From JAJAZB01 sp964244295 (GTDB taxonomy: Bacteria; Bacteroidota; Bacteroidia; Cytophagales; Spirosomataceae): a stretch of DNA of 64,000 nt. The stretch spans positions 1 to 64,000 of the forward strand of contig CAXTIG010000026.1 of NCBI GenBank assembly GCA_964244295.1, given 5' to 3'. The position numbers and the translations under genes are program-made. Below the pieces are notes generated by a model. That model was not told the DNA's origin and did no database searches. It saw only the letters and a list, made by a program, of their open reading frames with translations. Positions 1 to 7,581 of this stretch are shown here, piece after piece (positions within the stretch are counted from its first letter, which is position 1; the number at the start of each line of letters is the position of its first letter).

Positions 1-36
1 GCTGGGCTGTGGAACTTCTATAAAGCGTTCTGAAAA

Positions 37-873
37 TCAGGACGCAACAACTCTAGTTAAATCATCATTCCAATTGTTATATTTCTTCTGAATATTATAT
101 GGCGGATCTGCAAAACAAAAATCCACACTATTATCAGGAATATCTTTTAATGCGGAAAGGCAATCAGCATTAAATAAATTTGACTCAGCGTTCTCAATAA
201 CTGAAGTATTAAGAAATCTTGTTCTATTAATTGGCCATATATTGATTTGCTCAGAAAAAACATTTCCATGATTACGTTTATCATGAATTCGTACTGATGA
301 ATAATTTTGTAATCCAAAGACGTCTTTGATACGTGAAATCACATCATAGGGATAAATTTCAAAATCAACGGTAATATCTCTCCACACGTCGGACATTAGT
401 GTACCGAATTCATCATATAGATGTTTCTTTCCACCGTAATCTTTAGTAGTCTTATTACAATTTGGGCAGTATGTATATTTTGTTCTTGTTCGCGTATGTT
501 TCAAGCTTTGTTTATACTTTGCGAAAGCTACTAAAGCACAATGGCTCTGATCAATGTAATTCTTGCTCTTATGAGGATTTTCTAATTTAATAGAAAACCA
601 AATTTTGTAAAAAGAGTTAATTTCCTGACAGGATGATAATTCTGCTGCGACTAAAGGTGATGTCAGGATAAGAATGATTGATTCCTCATTAGTTGCGTCG
701 ATAAAATCAACAATCTCTTTATATAATTCTTCTTTATCATTAATTAAGATTGCAGAATAGTAATAGGGAAGTAAAATCAATTCTACTCCTGGTTGTGCAG
801 AAATCTGCTCGCTCAAATTGCCTCCTAAATATTCGGTTGCAAGCTCTTGGACATTTTCGCTTCGGTGGGTCAT
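37..873 (-). pseudogene. Truncated site-specific DNA methyltransferase (beta-type, motif IV present, motif I missing)
   Basis: The 278-residue product carries the amino-methyltransferase catalytic motif DPPYN at about residues 256-260, preceded by the usual NADCLSALKDIPDNSVD lead-in. A probable zinc-binding segment with C136, C139 and H151 lies in the middle. In beta-class enzymes motif I (SAM binding) follows motif IV by more than 100 residues. Here the frame stops about 18 residues after DPPYN, so the SAM-binding half is missing and activity is not expected. The gene is much richer in A+T than its neighbours, which suggests horizontal acquisition. I cannot tell from 36 further bases whether an insertion element or a deletion caused the break. 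No restriction partner is visible. Confidence 0.75.
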
Positions 874-927
874 TTCGAATAGCTGAGTGTAACTTATGCC
901 GACAAAATCTGGCAGTTTGCAACTGCC

Positions 928-1545
928 CTACCGCCCAATCCCTTCCTCTTCCAGCAACCCCGCCAAATTCAGCACGCACCCATCGAGCACGGGTACATCC
1001 TCGTCCCAATTCTGCACCACCCACTTCTCAGTGGGTGTGGCCACGAAGAGCTTGCGGGTGTGCGTGGTGGCCCAAATGACTTTTTCCACGCTAAACTGGA
1101 GCCGCTTGGTAGATTTCTCGAAGAGGTAATCGGCCTCGCGGGCGGGAAATTCTTCGGGGTCGAGTTCAATCTTGATGTCTACTTCCACCACCACTTTTGG
1201 CGGCACGTTGAAGTACTTGCCGCGCAGGGTGGGCAGGGCGCTCCGCTCAAAGATGGCAATGTCGTTGGAGAGGTTGTTACCTTTAGCGATGTGCAAGCCC
1301 GGCTCGTTGGTCGTGATGTAATACCGTTTTCGGTCGATGCGGTTGGCGATGTAGAGGTAGAGCGCCCCAACCACAATGGCCTGAATGTCGCTGCTTCCCA
1401 TGATGGATTCGGGGGTGAGTCGGCCCGCCAATACCTCGCGGTAGCCCCGGTAGTACAGCGGTCGGCCATTTAACTCCTCGAACACCAGGCTGCCGGGCAC
1501 CTTCGGGCGGGGTTCGGGAGATTCGGTGGCGGAGAGGGCAATCAT
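928..1545 (-). CDS. Uma2 family (DUF820) putative endonuclease
   Basis: The protein has the Uma2/DUF820 pattern: a YRGYREVLAGRLTPESIMGSSD region, then SNDIAIF and the PPKVVVEVD strand, which in this family form the PD-(D/E)xK nuclease-like core. The frame opens further upstream at a TTG (1629), but the ATG at 1545 gives about 205 residues, close to the usual family length of about 190. The family is widespread in cyanobacteria and Bacteroidota and its biological role is not settled; association with mobile DNA is common. A degraded copy of the 3' end of such a gene lies at 2695-2750. Family assignment is firm, function is not. Confidence 0.8.
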   Translation of the reverse strand: MIALSATESPEPRPKVPGSLVFEELNGRPLYYRGYREVLAGRLTPESIMGSSDIQAIVVGALYLYIANRIDRKRYYITTNEPGLHIAKGNNLSNDIAIFERSALPTLRGKYFNVPPKVVVEVDIKIELDPEEFPAREADYLFEKSTKRLQFSVEKVIWATTHTRKLFVATPTEKWVVQNWDEDVPVLDGCVLNLAGLLEEEGIGR

Positions 1546-1655
1546 GCAGGCGGTTGCGGTTGGGCAGGTATGTATCGTTACTATCCGATAAAAATCAAAG
1601 AAAGGGTGGTGTTTTCTGTTATCCGGCAATGTGCCTGCCCGTGAGCGTTGGAAGG

Positions 1656-2063
1656 TTAGTTGCCCAAAATCGATTTAAACTCCTCAAGCGACACTACCCG
1701 GATGCGGGGAAAATCGGTGGTCTTCAGTCCGTTGAAATGGTGGTCGTTGGTCACGAGGTAGTCAGCGCCAACCGAGATGGCTAAATCGGTGAACTTGTTA
1801 TCATCAGCATCGTTCCGGATCAGGTTCCAGCGGAAAAACGGCTCGGCGAAGAGCACATTGGGCGCGTCGTCGAGCGAATTGAGAACGTATTCCGCTACCG
1901 AACCCGAAAAAAATTCGCCGATTTTCTCCGCATATTCCATCAGAATCTCCGTGCTAACGGCCCACTCGAAACGGTCCTCTACAAACGCGTCGTAAAGTCA
2001 CTTTTGCGCACTGTTCGCCGGAATTGCCGGGAGCAGGCAGTTGGTATCCAGCACGATCCTCAT
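1656..2063 (-). pseudogene. PIN-domain toxin (VapC-like), inactivated by an internal TGA
   Basis: Reading from the ATG at 2063 gives MRIVLDTNCLLPAIP, the beta1 strand and first Asp of a PIN domain. A TGA follows at codon 22 (1998-2000), exactly where relatives have the Trp of an RWLYDAF-like motif. The same frame then continues uninterrupted for over 110 codons with DADDNKFTDLAISVGADYLVTND, the acidic residues of the metal-dependent RNase site. A single TGG to TGA change explains everything. The start overlaps the stop of the upstream antitoxin gene as ATGA. A shorter product from the ATG at 1940 would lack the first catalytic Asp. A sequencing error is the main alternative. Confidence 0.85.
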
Positions 2064-2272
2064 CGGCGCGGCCCCTGCCGGTGTAGTACCGCATCGTAGT
2101 CGGCCTGGGTGTAGTCTTTTTTCTCGGCTACCAGGGTGGCGGCTTCGCGGGCTTTCCGGGCGTAGTGCTGAGTGAGCAGGCGCTTCACTTCCAGCGTTTC
2201 CTCTTCACTCATGCCCCGGTCAAACATTCGCAGCAGGCTTTTCTGCACGTCGTTTAGTTTTGTGGCTTCCAT
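2060..2272 (-). CDS. Antitoxin of a PIN-type toxin-antitoxin pair
   Basis: A 70-residue charged protein (MEATKLNDVQKSLLRMFDRG...) whose stop codon overlaps the start of the PIN toxin gene (TGA at 2062-2060, ATG at 2063-2061). This translational coupling and order, antitoxin first, is the standard arrangement. The N-terminal half resembles short helical antitoxins with a DxQKxLLRMF-like segment. I do not recognise a named antitoxin family. With the toxin truncated it is probably an orphan antitoxin. Confidence 0.7.
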   Translation of the reverse strand: MEATKLNDVQKSLLRMFDRGMSEEETLEVKRLLTQHYARKAREAATLVAEKKDYTQADYDAVLHRQGPRR

Positions 2273-2305
2273 CGATCTTCGGGTGAATTGCGTTTCGTCG
2301 GCACT

Positions 2306-2539
2306 TTATGATTTGATAACAGTGCCATCCGCCGGTGAATAAATGGCTTCGGCCTCGTCGTAGAGAAAGTCAAAAGCCGGATTGTGGGCAATAGAATGCA
2401 GCCGTACCTCGTCGGGTAACGCGTCTGAATCGGGCAACAGGATAAGCACCCGCACCAATTGGGCACGCACCGGCAGGGGATGAGTCAGGTTGAGCAGCCC
2501 TTCGTGGTCGACGAGTCCCTTCGTTTCGATGGCCTGCAT
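2306..2539 (-). CDS. Small antitoxin-like protein
   Basis: The 77-residue product begins MQAIETKGLVDHEGLLNL, followed by VRVLILLP and ends NPAFDFLYDEAEAIYSPADG. This layout (a short beta-rich start, the VRVxILLP strand, then an AFDFL...YxxxDG tail) is seen in many small stand-alone antitoxin-like proteins of Bacteroidota and cyanobacteria that sit beside PIN or RelE toxins. It lies 33 bp upstream of the antitoxin at 2060-2272 in the same direction, so the two may share a transcript. No own toxin is visible next to it. Function is inferred from context and pattern only. Confidence 0.55.
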   Translation of the reverse strand: MQAIETKGLVDHEGLLNLTHPLPVRAQLVRVLILLPDSDALPDEVRLHSIAHNPAFDFLYDEAEAIYSPADGTVIKS

Positions 2540-2968
2540 GAGAATTCTGCGTTCGATTTATCAAAGCTATCGAAAGTTTCTTAGTTCCCCGAAGGCGCGC
2601 GTTTAGCGAAGTGTTCCACGCCGGGCGTAACGGGTGGCCTCTTTTTCTGACAGTTTGTATCCGTCGGGCGGCGAACCACTGTCTTCCTCAGCACCCAATC
2701 CCTTCCTATTCCAATCCCCCAGTCAAATTCAGCACGCAGCTATCGAGTTTCAATTCGTTTTCGGGCGCGGGGCGATTAGGTAAAAACAAGTTGGCGGACC
2801 GCTGCATACTACTCGACCTCATCGCGAAATGAGCCCTCTAAACGGTCCGCACGTTGCTGGCCCGCGCCAGGAAATGGTTAAAAACAGGGCCTTCTGGCCC
2901 GGAGGTCTCTTCTTTAGTCTGCGTCGAATCTGGAATTTTTTGGGTGGAAATGCGCTTTTTCAAATCAA
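2540..2968. other. Intergenic stretch with a decayed Uma2 gene tail
   Basis: No intact gene is seen. At 2695-2750 the minus strand reads LDSCVLNLTGGLE, a stop, then EGIG, matching the C-terminus LDGCVLNLAGLLEEEGIGR of the Uma2 protein at 928-1545. About 45 of 54 bases agree with the end of that gene. Upstream codons on the minus strand (to about 2795) stay open but are not clearly Uma2-like. The rest, up to the ABC transporter start, shows nothing I can name. Confidence 0.6.
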
Positions 2969-4810
2969 ATGGCCCAACGACAACCTCCCCCGAATTCCTC
3001 GACCGAAACCGACCTCTCCTGGAAAGACCGCTTCTCGGCCCTGGGCAACCTGCCCGCCTTTTTCCGGCTCATCTGGCAAACCTCGCCGGGGCTGTTCCTG
3101 GGCAACGCCGCCCTGCGGCTGGTGCAGGCCGCCATTCCCACCGCCACGCTGTACCTCGGCAAACTGATTATCGACGAAGTCGTCCGCCTCGTGGGCGCGT
3201 CGGGCGGGGATCAGACCTACCTCTGGCAACTCGTCGCCGCCGAATTTGGGCTGGCCGTGCTGAGTACGGCGCTGGGCCGGGCGGTGTCGCTGCTGGATAG
3301 TTTGCTGGGCGATTTGTTTGCCAACCGCACCTCCATCCGGCTGATGGAACACGCTGCCCTGCTCGATTTGGAGCAGTTTGAAGACGCCACGTTTTACGAC
3401 AAACTCGAACGCGCCCGTCGCCAGACTACGGGCCGGACCATGCTGCTTTCGCAGGTATTCGGGCAGGCGCAGGGGGTGCTGTCGATGGGTTTTTTAGCGG
3501 CGGGGCTGGTGGTGTACAACCCCTGGCTGCTGCTCCTGCTGCTCGTGGCGGTGACACCTTCGTTCATCGCCGACAATTATTTCAACCAGCGCAGTTACTC
3601 ACTTTCCCGCAACTGGACGCCCCAACGCCGCGAACTCGACTACCTCCGCTACGTGGGGGCGAGCGACGAAACGGCCAAGGAAGTGAAGATTTTCGGCCTG
3701 TCGGGCTTCCTGATTGCCCGCTTCCGCGAACTGTCCGAGCAGTTTTTTCGGCAAAACCGCTCGCTCGCCATCAGCAGGGCGGGCTGGGGAACCGTGCTCA
3801 GCGGCCTGGGCACGGCGGGTTACTACGGGGCCTACGTCTGGATTGTGGGCCGGGCCGTGACGGGCAGCATTTCGCTGGGGGATTTGACGTTTCTGGCCGG
3901 GGCCTTCCGGCAGTTGCGCGGTTCGCTAGAAGGCTTGTTGCTCCAGTTCAGCAGCCTGACCCAGGAGGCGCTCTACTTGCAAGACCTCTTCGACTTTTTC
4001 GCCATCCAACCCAACATCGACTCGCCCGCCAAACCGCTGCCCATTCCCACGCCGATTCGGGAGGGATTTGTGTTTGAAAACGTGGGGTTCAAGTACGCGA
4101 ATTCGGAAAAATGGGCCTTGCGCAACCTCAGTTTCTCGCTCCGGGTGGGTGAAAAATTGGCGCTGGTCGGCGAAAACGGCGCGGGCAAAACCACACTCGT
4201 CAAACTCCTCGCCCGGCTCTACGACCCCGCCGAAGGCCGCATCCTGCTCGATGGTCGCGACCTGCGCGAGTACGACCTCACCGATTTGCGCCGCAACGTG
4301 GGCGTGATTTTCCAGGACTTCGTACGCTTCAAAATGTCGGCGGGGGTCAATATCGCCGTCGGCGACATCGACGAACGAACCAACCAGCCCCGCATCGAAG
4401 AATCCGCCCGGCGCAGCCTGGCCGATTCAGTCATCTCCGGGCTATCGGGTGGCTACGAGCAGGTGCTGGGCCGGAGTTGGGCAGGCGGCGTAGACCTCTC
4501 CGGCGGGCAGTGGCAAAAAGTAGCCCTGGGCCGGGCCTACATGCGCGACGCCCAGGTGTTGATTCTCGACGAACCCACCGCTGCCCTCGACGCCCGCGCC
4601 GAGTACGAAGTGTTCCAACGTTTCGCCGAACTGACGCGGGGCAAAAGCGCCGTGCTCATCTCGCACCGCTTCTCCACCGTGCGCATGGCCGACCGGATTC
4701 TGGTCTTGGAAAACGGCACCTCGCTCGAAATCGGGAGCCACGAAGAACTGCTCGAATTGGGCGGGCGCTACGCGGAATTGTTTGGCTTGCAGGCGGCGGG
4801 GTACCGGTAA
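2969..4810 (+). CDS. ABC exporter, fused permease and ATPase
   Basis: At 613 residues this has the normal half-transporter size. The N-terminal ~340 residues form a six-helix exporter domain; the C-terminal nucleotide-binding domain has Walker A GENGAGKTT (401-409), signature LSGGQ (from 510), Walker B VLILDEP and the H-loop SHRFS. It should dimerise in the inner membrane and export a lipid, peptide or drug; the substrate cannot be read from sequence. It stands alone on the plus strand between a decayed patch and convergent genes. The ATG at 2969 follows the end of an unrelated open region and no better start is seen. Confidence 0.92.
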   Translation: MAQRQPPPNSSTETDLSWKDRFSALGNLPAFFRLIWQTSPGLFLGNAALRLVQAAIPTATLYLGKLIIDEVVRLVGASGGDQTYLWQLVAAEFGLAVLSTALGRAVSLLDSLLGDLFANRTSIRLMEHAALLDLEQFEDATFYDKLERARRQTTGRTMLLSQVFGQAQGVLSMGFLAAGLVVYNPWLLLLLLVAVTPSFIADNYFNQRSYSLSRNWTPQRRELDYLRYVGASDETAKEVKIFGLSGFLIARFRELSEQFFRQNRSLAISRAGWGTVLSGLGTAGYYGAYVWIVGRAVTGSISLGDLTFLAGAFRQLRGSLEGLLLQFSSLTQEALYLQDLFDFFAIQPNIDSPAKPLPIPTPIREGFVFENVGFKYANSEKWALRNLSFSLRVGEKLALVGENGAGKTTLVKLLARLYDPAEGRILLDGRDLREYDLTDLRRNVGVIFQDFVRFKMSAGVNIAVGDIDERTNQPRIEESARRSLADSVISGLSGGYEQVLGRSWAGGVDLSGGQWQKVALGRAYMRDAQVLILDEPTAALDARAEYEVFQRFAELTRGKSAVLISHRFSTVRMADRILVLENGTSLEIGSHEELLELGGRYAELFGLQAAGYR

Positions 4811-4829
4811 ACCCAACGAGACCCAACGA

Positions 4830-4871
4830 GTTGCCAGCCGTGAAAGGCCGGTGTGCAGAGCGGCTGGCAAC
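4830..4871. repeat. Hairpin after the ABC exporter
   Basis: Arms GTTGCCAGCCG (4830-4840) and CGGCTGGCAAC (4861-4871) pair perfectly. It lies between the convergent ABC and MOSC genes. There is no T-run, so it is not a classical terminator. The CCAGCCGTGAA core recurs in the larger repeat at 35384-35514. Confidence 0.6.
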
Positions 4872-4899
4872 GGCCTCCCCGGTAGCCAAGCCCGTAAAA

Positions 4900-5535
4900 T
4901 CAGCCCGTTTTCCGCCTCAGCGCCTCCCGCACGTACCTCGGCAAATGCGGGAAGTTTGCCATCGCTTCCAACTTTTCTTCATCGGTTTTCAGTCCGTAAA
5001 ACGCATTCACCACGTCCTGAATCGTCACGGGCACGTCCGACGGTTCTACCAACTCAATCGCATCCCCCGCCTGCACGCTGCCTTCTTCCAGCACCCGAAA
5101 ATAAATCCCGTGGCGCAAGGCGCTGGCGAAGCGTTTCGTCATTTTCGGGTCGTTGAACCGCAGGCCCAGTTTGGCGCAGGGAAAACGCGGTTGCACAGCC
5201 ATCAGCACGGCGCTGCCGAGGCGGAACTGGTCGCCGAGGCGCACGGTGTCATCCGTCAGGCCCACGGTCGTAAGGTTTTCGCCGAAATTGCCGTCGGCGA
5301 ATTCATAGCCAGGCATTTCCGCCTTCCAGAACTCGTAATGTTCGCGGTCATAGGCGTACACAGCCTTGTTCGGCCCGCCGTGAACGCGAAGGTCGGCCTG
5401 CTCGTCGCCCTGAAAGTTGTTCCCAACGAGGCGTACCGGCCCTTCGACGGGCGTTTTGAAAATAGCCGTGGTGACAAGCTGGCCCCGCCAGGGCAGGGTT
5501 TGCGGACGACCGACGTTGACGGAAACGATGTTCAT
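4900..5535 (-). CDS. MOSC domain protein (YiiM-like)
   Basis: The protein starts MNIVSVNVGRP and contains DLRVHGGPNKAVYAYDREHYEFW, GNFGENLTTVGLTDDTVRLGDQFRLG and QPRFPCAKL, the conserved Cys-bearing loop of MOSC domains. These domains derive from molybdenum-cofactor sulfurases; YiiM-type members handle N-hydroxylated substrates in some bacteria. The ATG at 5535 overlaps the stop of the MarR gene (ATGA), so translation is probably coupled. An upstream extension to 5607 in the same frame overlaps MarR and is not needed. Being the last gene of the protoglobin/MarR unit suggests a part in the same stress response. Confidence 0.88.
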   Translation of the reverse strand: MNIVSVNVGRPQTLPWRGQLVTTAIFKTPVEGPVRLVGNNFQGDEQADLRVHGGPNKAVYAYDREHYEFWKAEMPGYEFADGNFGENLTTVGLTDDTVRLGDQFRLGSAVLMAVQPRFPCAKLGLRFNDPKMTKRFASALRHGIYFRVLEEGSVQAGDAIELVEPSDVPVTIQDVVNAFYGLKTDEEKLEAMANFPHLPRYVREALRRKTG

Positions 5536-6146
5536 ACGAGGGCTTCGTGTTCGGGGCAGTCTACCCGCAGGTGGGAACCTTCGAGTTGGAGATTGAGCAA
5601 GCTGCAAAAATGTTCGTGCGCGCCCTCATCGTAGCGGTAAAAGCGGCAGGTGAAGCACATTCGCTGCATCGAAATCAGCCCGGCCTGGTTGAGTTGGCCC
5701 ATCAGCGCGATGAGGTTTTCGTACAACGGGCCTTTGGCGTCGGGCTTCAGCCCCGCCACCGCCGTTCGGAACGGACTCGCAAACTCCGCGTTTCGTTCGG
5801 CCAGGGCTTTTCCCGCTTCGGTTAGGTGCATGACGTAGCTGCGGGTGTCGTGCGATTCGGTCGTTTTTTGCAGAAACCCTTTTTGTTCCAGGGCCTTCAC
5901 CGCGTCACTGATGGTGGGTTTGGTCAGGTTAAACTCGCGGGCCAGGTACGACACCTTGCGTCGCTCGTCGCGGTGAAAAAAAAGGAAAACCAGAATCTGA
6001 ATCTGAATCGGGCTGAGGCCCAGGCCCTTGCTTTCCTGCCAAAGCGCCACCCGAAACGCTTCCGAAAGGCGTTCGAGGGCGACGACGATTTTGCTGTCGA
6101 GGTCCTGGGCGGTAGGGTCGAAGGGGGATTTGGGCAAGTGGGTCAT
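5532..6146 (-). CDS. MarR family regulator with a C-terminal four-Cys extension
   Basis: A winged-helix MarR core occupies roughly residues 25-140, with the recognition region VSYLAREFNLTKPTISDAVKALEQKGFL and the wing ESHDTRSYVMHLT. A C-terminal extension holds C164, C167, C181 and C197 in CFTC...HFC...DCPEHE, a plausible metal or Fe-S ligand set. The ATG at 6146 shares a base with the stop of the preceding gene (TGATG); a TTG at 6149 is a less likely start. It is co-encoded with protoglobin, DUF2024 and MOSC genes. I infer that it represses this unit through the palindromes at 7480-7500 and 6839-6851, with the Cys cluster as sensor. Confidence 0.88.
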   Translation of the reverse strand: MTHLPKSPFDPTAQDLDSKIVVALERLSEAFRVALWQESKGLGLSPIQIQILVFLFFHRDERRKVSYLAREFNLTKPTISDAVKALEQKGFLQKTTESHDTRSYVMHLTEAGKALAERNAEFASPFRTAVAGLKPDAKGPLYENLIALMGQLNQAGLISMQRMCFTCRFYRYDEGAHEHFCSLLNLQLEGSHLRVDCPEHEALV

Positions 6147-6418
6147 CAAAGGTCGCAGTGGCAGGCCAGGCAGGTTTCGTACTCCTCAAGTTCCGGGGCA
6201 AACACCCCGCCGACGCTCACGAGTTGGTCCAACGGGAGTAATTCTCCGCTGACGAGTTCGAGGGCCTCTCCTTCCAGCGTCGTCACGAAGCGCTTGGGTA
6301 TCGAGCGCACCGTGAGTAGTTGGTGGAGGTCGGTAAAGTAACGAATTTCCACGTAAACCCGCCGGGAAACCAGGGATTCGAGGGTGGAGGGGAAGGGGAG
6401 AGGTGTAGGAGTATTCAT
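6146..6418 (-). CDS. Small Rof-like protein with C-terminal Cys cluster
   Basis: A 90-residue protein with a beta-rich centre (YVEIRYFTDLHQLLTVRSI...EGEALELVSGELLPLDQLVSVGGV) that resembles the small Sm-like fold of Rof/Rho-binding antiterminators; this likeness is weak. It ends ETCLACHCDL, a CxxCxC group. It is directly coupled to the MarR gene by a TGATG overlap, so the two should be made in a fixed ratio. It might be a ligand- or metal-carrying partner of the regulator. A GTG at 6421 is an alternative start. Confidence 0.75.
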   Translation of the reverse strand: MNTPTPLPFPSTLESLVSRRVYVEIRYFTDLHQLLTVRSIPKRFVTTLEGEALELVSGELLPLDQLVSVGGVFAPELEEYETCLACHCDL

Positions 6419-6441
6419 CACTGCTTTTTTTTAAATCAGCA

Positions 6442-6556
6442 ATTGTCACGCTGAGCTTGTCCGGGACGCGTAGTCGAAGCACCGGTTGTAAATGAAAATT
6501 TTTTCCAAGCCAACCGCGCTTCGACTACGCGTCCCGGACAAGTTCAGCGTGACAAT
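6442..6556. repeat. Long inverted repeat, GTCACGCTGAGC family
   Basis: Arms of 39 bp (6442-6480 and 6518-6556) pair with a single G-T mismatch; a nested CGGTTG/CAACCG pair closes the 37-nt loop. It lies inside the protoglobin-MarR unit, between the DUF2024 gene and the 90-residue protein gene. The outer core GTCACGCTGAGC and inner GTCGAAGC recur in the repeat at 46962-47069. Confidence 0.85.
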
Positions 6557-6566
6557 GTTAACAGCC

Positions 6567-6827
6567 TCAATTGCAATTCTGCATCTCCAAAATAAAATAC
6601 CCATTTTCGAGAATGGCGCTTTCCATGGGTTCCGTAGCTTGTTCGACGTGGCAAAACCGGCACTCGCGGGTCGTGAGTGCCTGGCCCGTCTGGCCTTTCC
6701 GGTCGAGGTATTCGTGACCGAACCGCAACACGTCGTCCAGGGCCGTGTGCTGGCGGACGATGATGTCGAAGTGCATCACGTCGCCTTCTTTTTTCTCAAC
6801 GTAGGTGTCAAACACCGATGCTTTCAT
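6567..6827 (-). CDS. DUF2024 family protein
   Basis: The 86-residue product has the full DUF2024 signature: MKASVFDTYVEKKEGDVMHFDIIV at the N-terminus, VLRFGHEYLDRKGQ in the middle and TTRECRFCHVE near the end, including the CxxC pair. The family is small, soluble and of unknown function, common in Bacteroidota. The ATG at 6827 follows a Bacteroidota-type -7 element (minus-strand TAATTTTG, 6841-6834) by 6 bases, so the leader is almost absent. A palindrome matching the one before the protoglobin gene lies directly upstream. Its co-regulation with a globin hints at a redox or NO-related role. Confidence 0.9.
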   Translation of the reverse strand: MKASVFDTYVEKKEGDVMHFDIIVRQHTALDDVLRFGHEYLDRKGQTGQALTTRECRFCHVEQATEPMESAILENGYFILEMQNCN

Positions 6828-6833
6828 GGTTCT

Positions 6834-6851
6834 CAAAATTAGGAATCCTAA
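6834..6851 (-). promoter_or_regulatory. Promoter with palindromic operator before the DUF2024 gene
   Basis: TTAGGAATCCTAA (6839-6851) is a perfect palindrome with one central base. On the minus strand it runs straight into TAATTTTG (6841-6834), a match to the Bacteroidota -7 element TAnnTTTG. The same pairing of palindrome and TAATTTTG is found before the protoglobin gene. I infer a MarR operator. Confidence 0.7.
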
Positions 6852-6869
6852 CCAGTAAATTCAAAAAAA

Positions 6870-7445
6870 TCAAAACTGCCCTTCCTCAACGTAAGGGTGG
6901 CACCAGAGGAGTACTGTTAGCGTAACCGCCTTAAACCAGGCCGCAAACATGGCATCCACTTCTTCGGCGGAATGGCCTTTGGCCGCCAAAAACGGCTTGA
7001 TAGTGGCCGTGATGGGCACGATGAAGGCCACGAGGTAGCGGAAGTGAATCAGCGGCTCGGCGTCCACGCCGTCGGTTTGGTTCTTTTTGGTCAGGTGGCG
7101 GAGGCCGATTTCGTGCTGGTAGTTGAGCCAATCCTGGTCGTAGGGCCGTTGGCAAAGGTCTTTAATCCACTGCCCGAAGCGGTGGTACACGGCATCGAGG
7201 TAGGCGGGGTTGGGCTGGCCGCCTTTGCCGAAATAGCGCAGCAAATGCGGATGACTACCCACGAAGCCGTACCAAACATCGAGGATGGCCGGAATCTGGT
7301 CGGCCAACACGTCGCCCGCCTGGTGCAGGGCGCGCGCGTCGTCGTCGGTGAAGAGTACCGTTTGCTTAAGCAGGTCGAGGTCAGCGAGGCTGACGGGCGA
7401 GGTAGCCACGTGTCCGAACGTGTAACCGGCGATTGGATTGGACAT
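6870..7445 (-). CDS. Protoglobin family heme protein
   Basis: The 191-residue single-domain protein fits protoglobin: IAGYTFGH near the N-terminus, a long helical body, and the proximal-His region WLNYQHEIGLRHLTKKNQTDGV. Protoglobins bind O2, CO and NO through heme; single-domain forms are thought to act as sensors or in gas handling. The ATG at 7445 is used because the frame upstream (to 7457) reaches into the promoter. It is the first gene of the unit with DUF2024, MarR and MOSC genes. The promoter and operator 30-55 bp upstream point to MarR control. Confidence 0.88.
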   Translation of the reverse strand: MSNPIAGYTFGHVATSPVSLADLDLLKQTVLFTDDDARALHQAGDVLADQIPAILDVWYGFVGSHPHLLRYFGKGGQPNPAYLDAVYHRFGQWIKDLCQRPYDQDWLNYQHEIGLRHLTKKNQTDGVDAEPLIHFRYLVAFIVPITATIKPFLAAKGHSAEEVDAMFAAWFKAVTLTVLLWCHPYVEEGQF

Positions 7446-7474
7446 GAGTTTTTGCAACGTTTAAAAGTTCGGAA

Positions 7475-7500
7475 CAAAATTAGTTAGGATTTCTAACTAA
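7475..7500 (-). promoter_or_regulatory. Promoter with palindromic operator before the protoglobin gene
   Basis: Arms TTAGTTAG (7480-7487) and CTAACTAA (7493-7500) pair perfectly around GATTT. On the minus strand the palindrome overlaps TAATTTTG (7482-7475), a TAnnTTTG -7 element. The inner 13 bases match the palindrome at 6839-6851 at 11 of 13 positions. A repressor bound here would cover the promoter. Confidence 0.72.
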
Positions 7501-7581
7501 TAACAAATACGTGACGGTCTTTTTATTTTTGAAACCTCTGGCACGGCTTTGATGCCCCCCGTAGAAAAGCCTTTTTGAACG

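Noticed and set aside
4477..5634. 385-residue plus-strand open frame opposite the ABC and MOSC genes
   Set aside because: It overlaps the ends of two clear genes, has no recognisable domain and reflects codon bias in GC-rich DNA.
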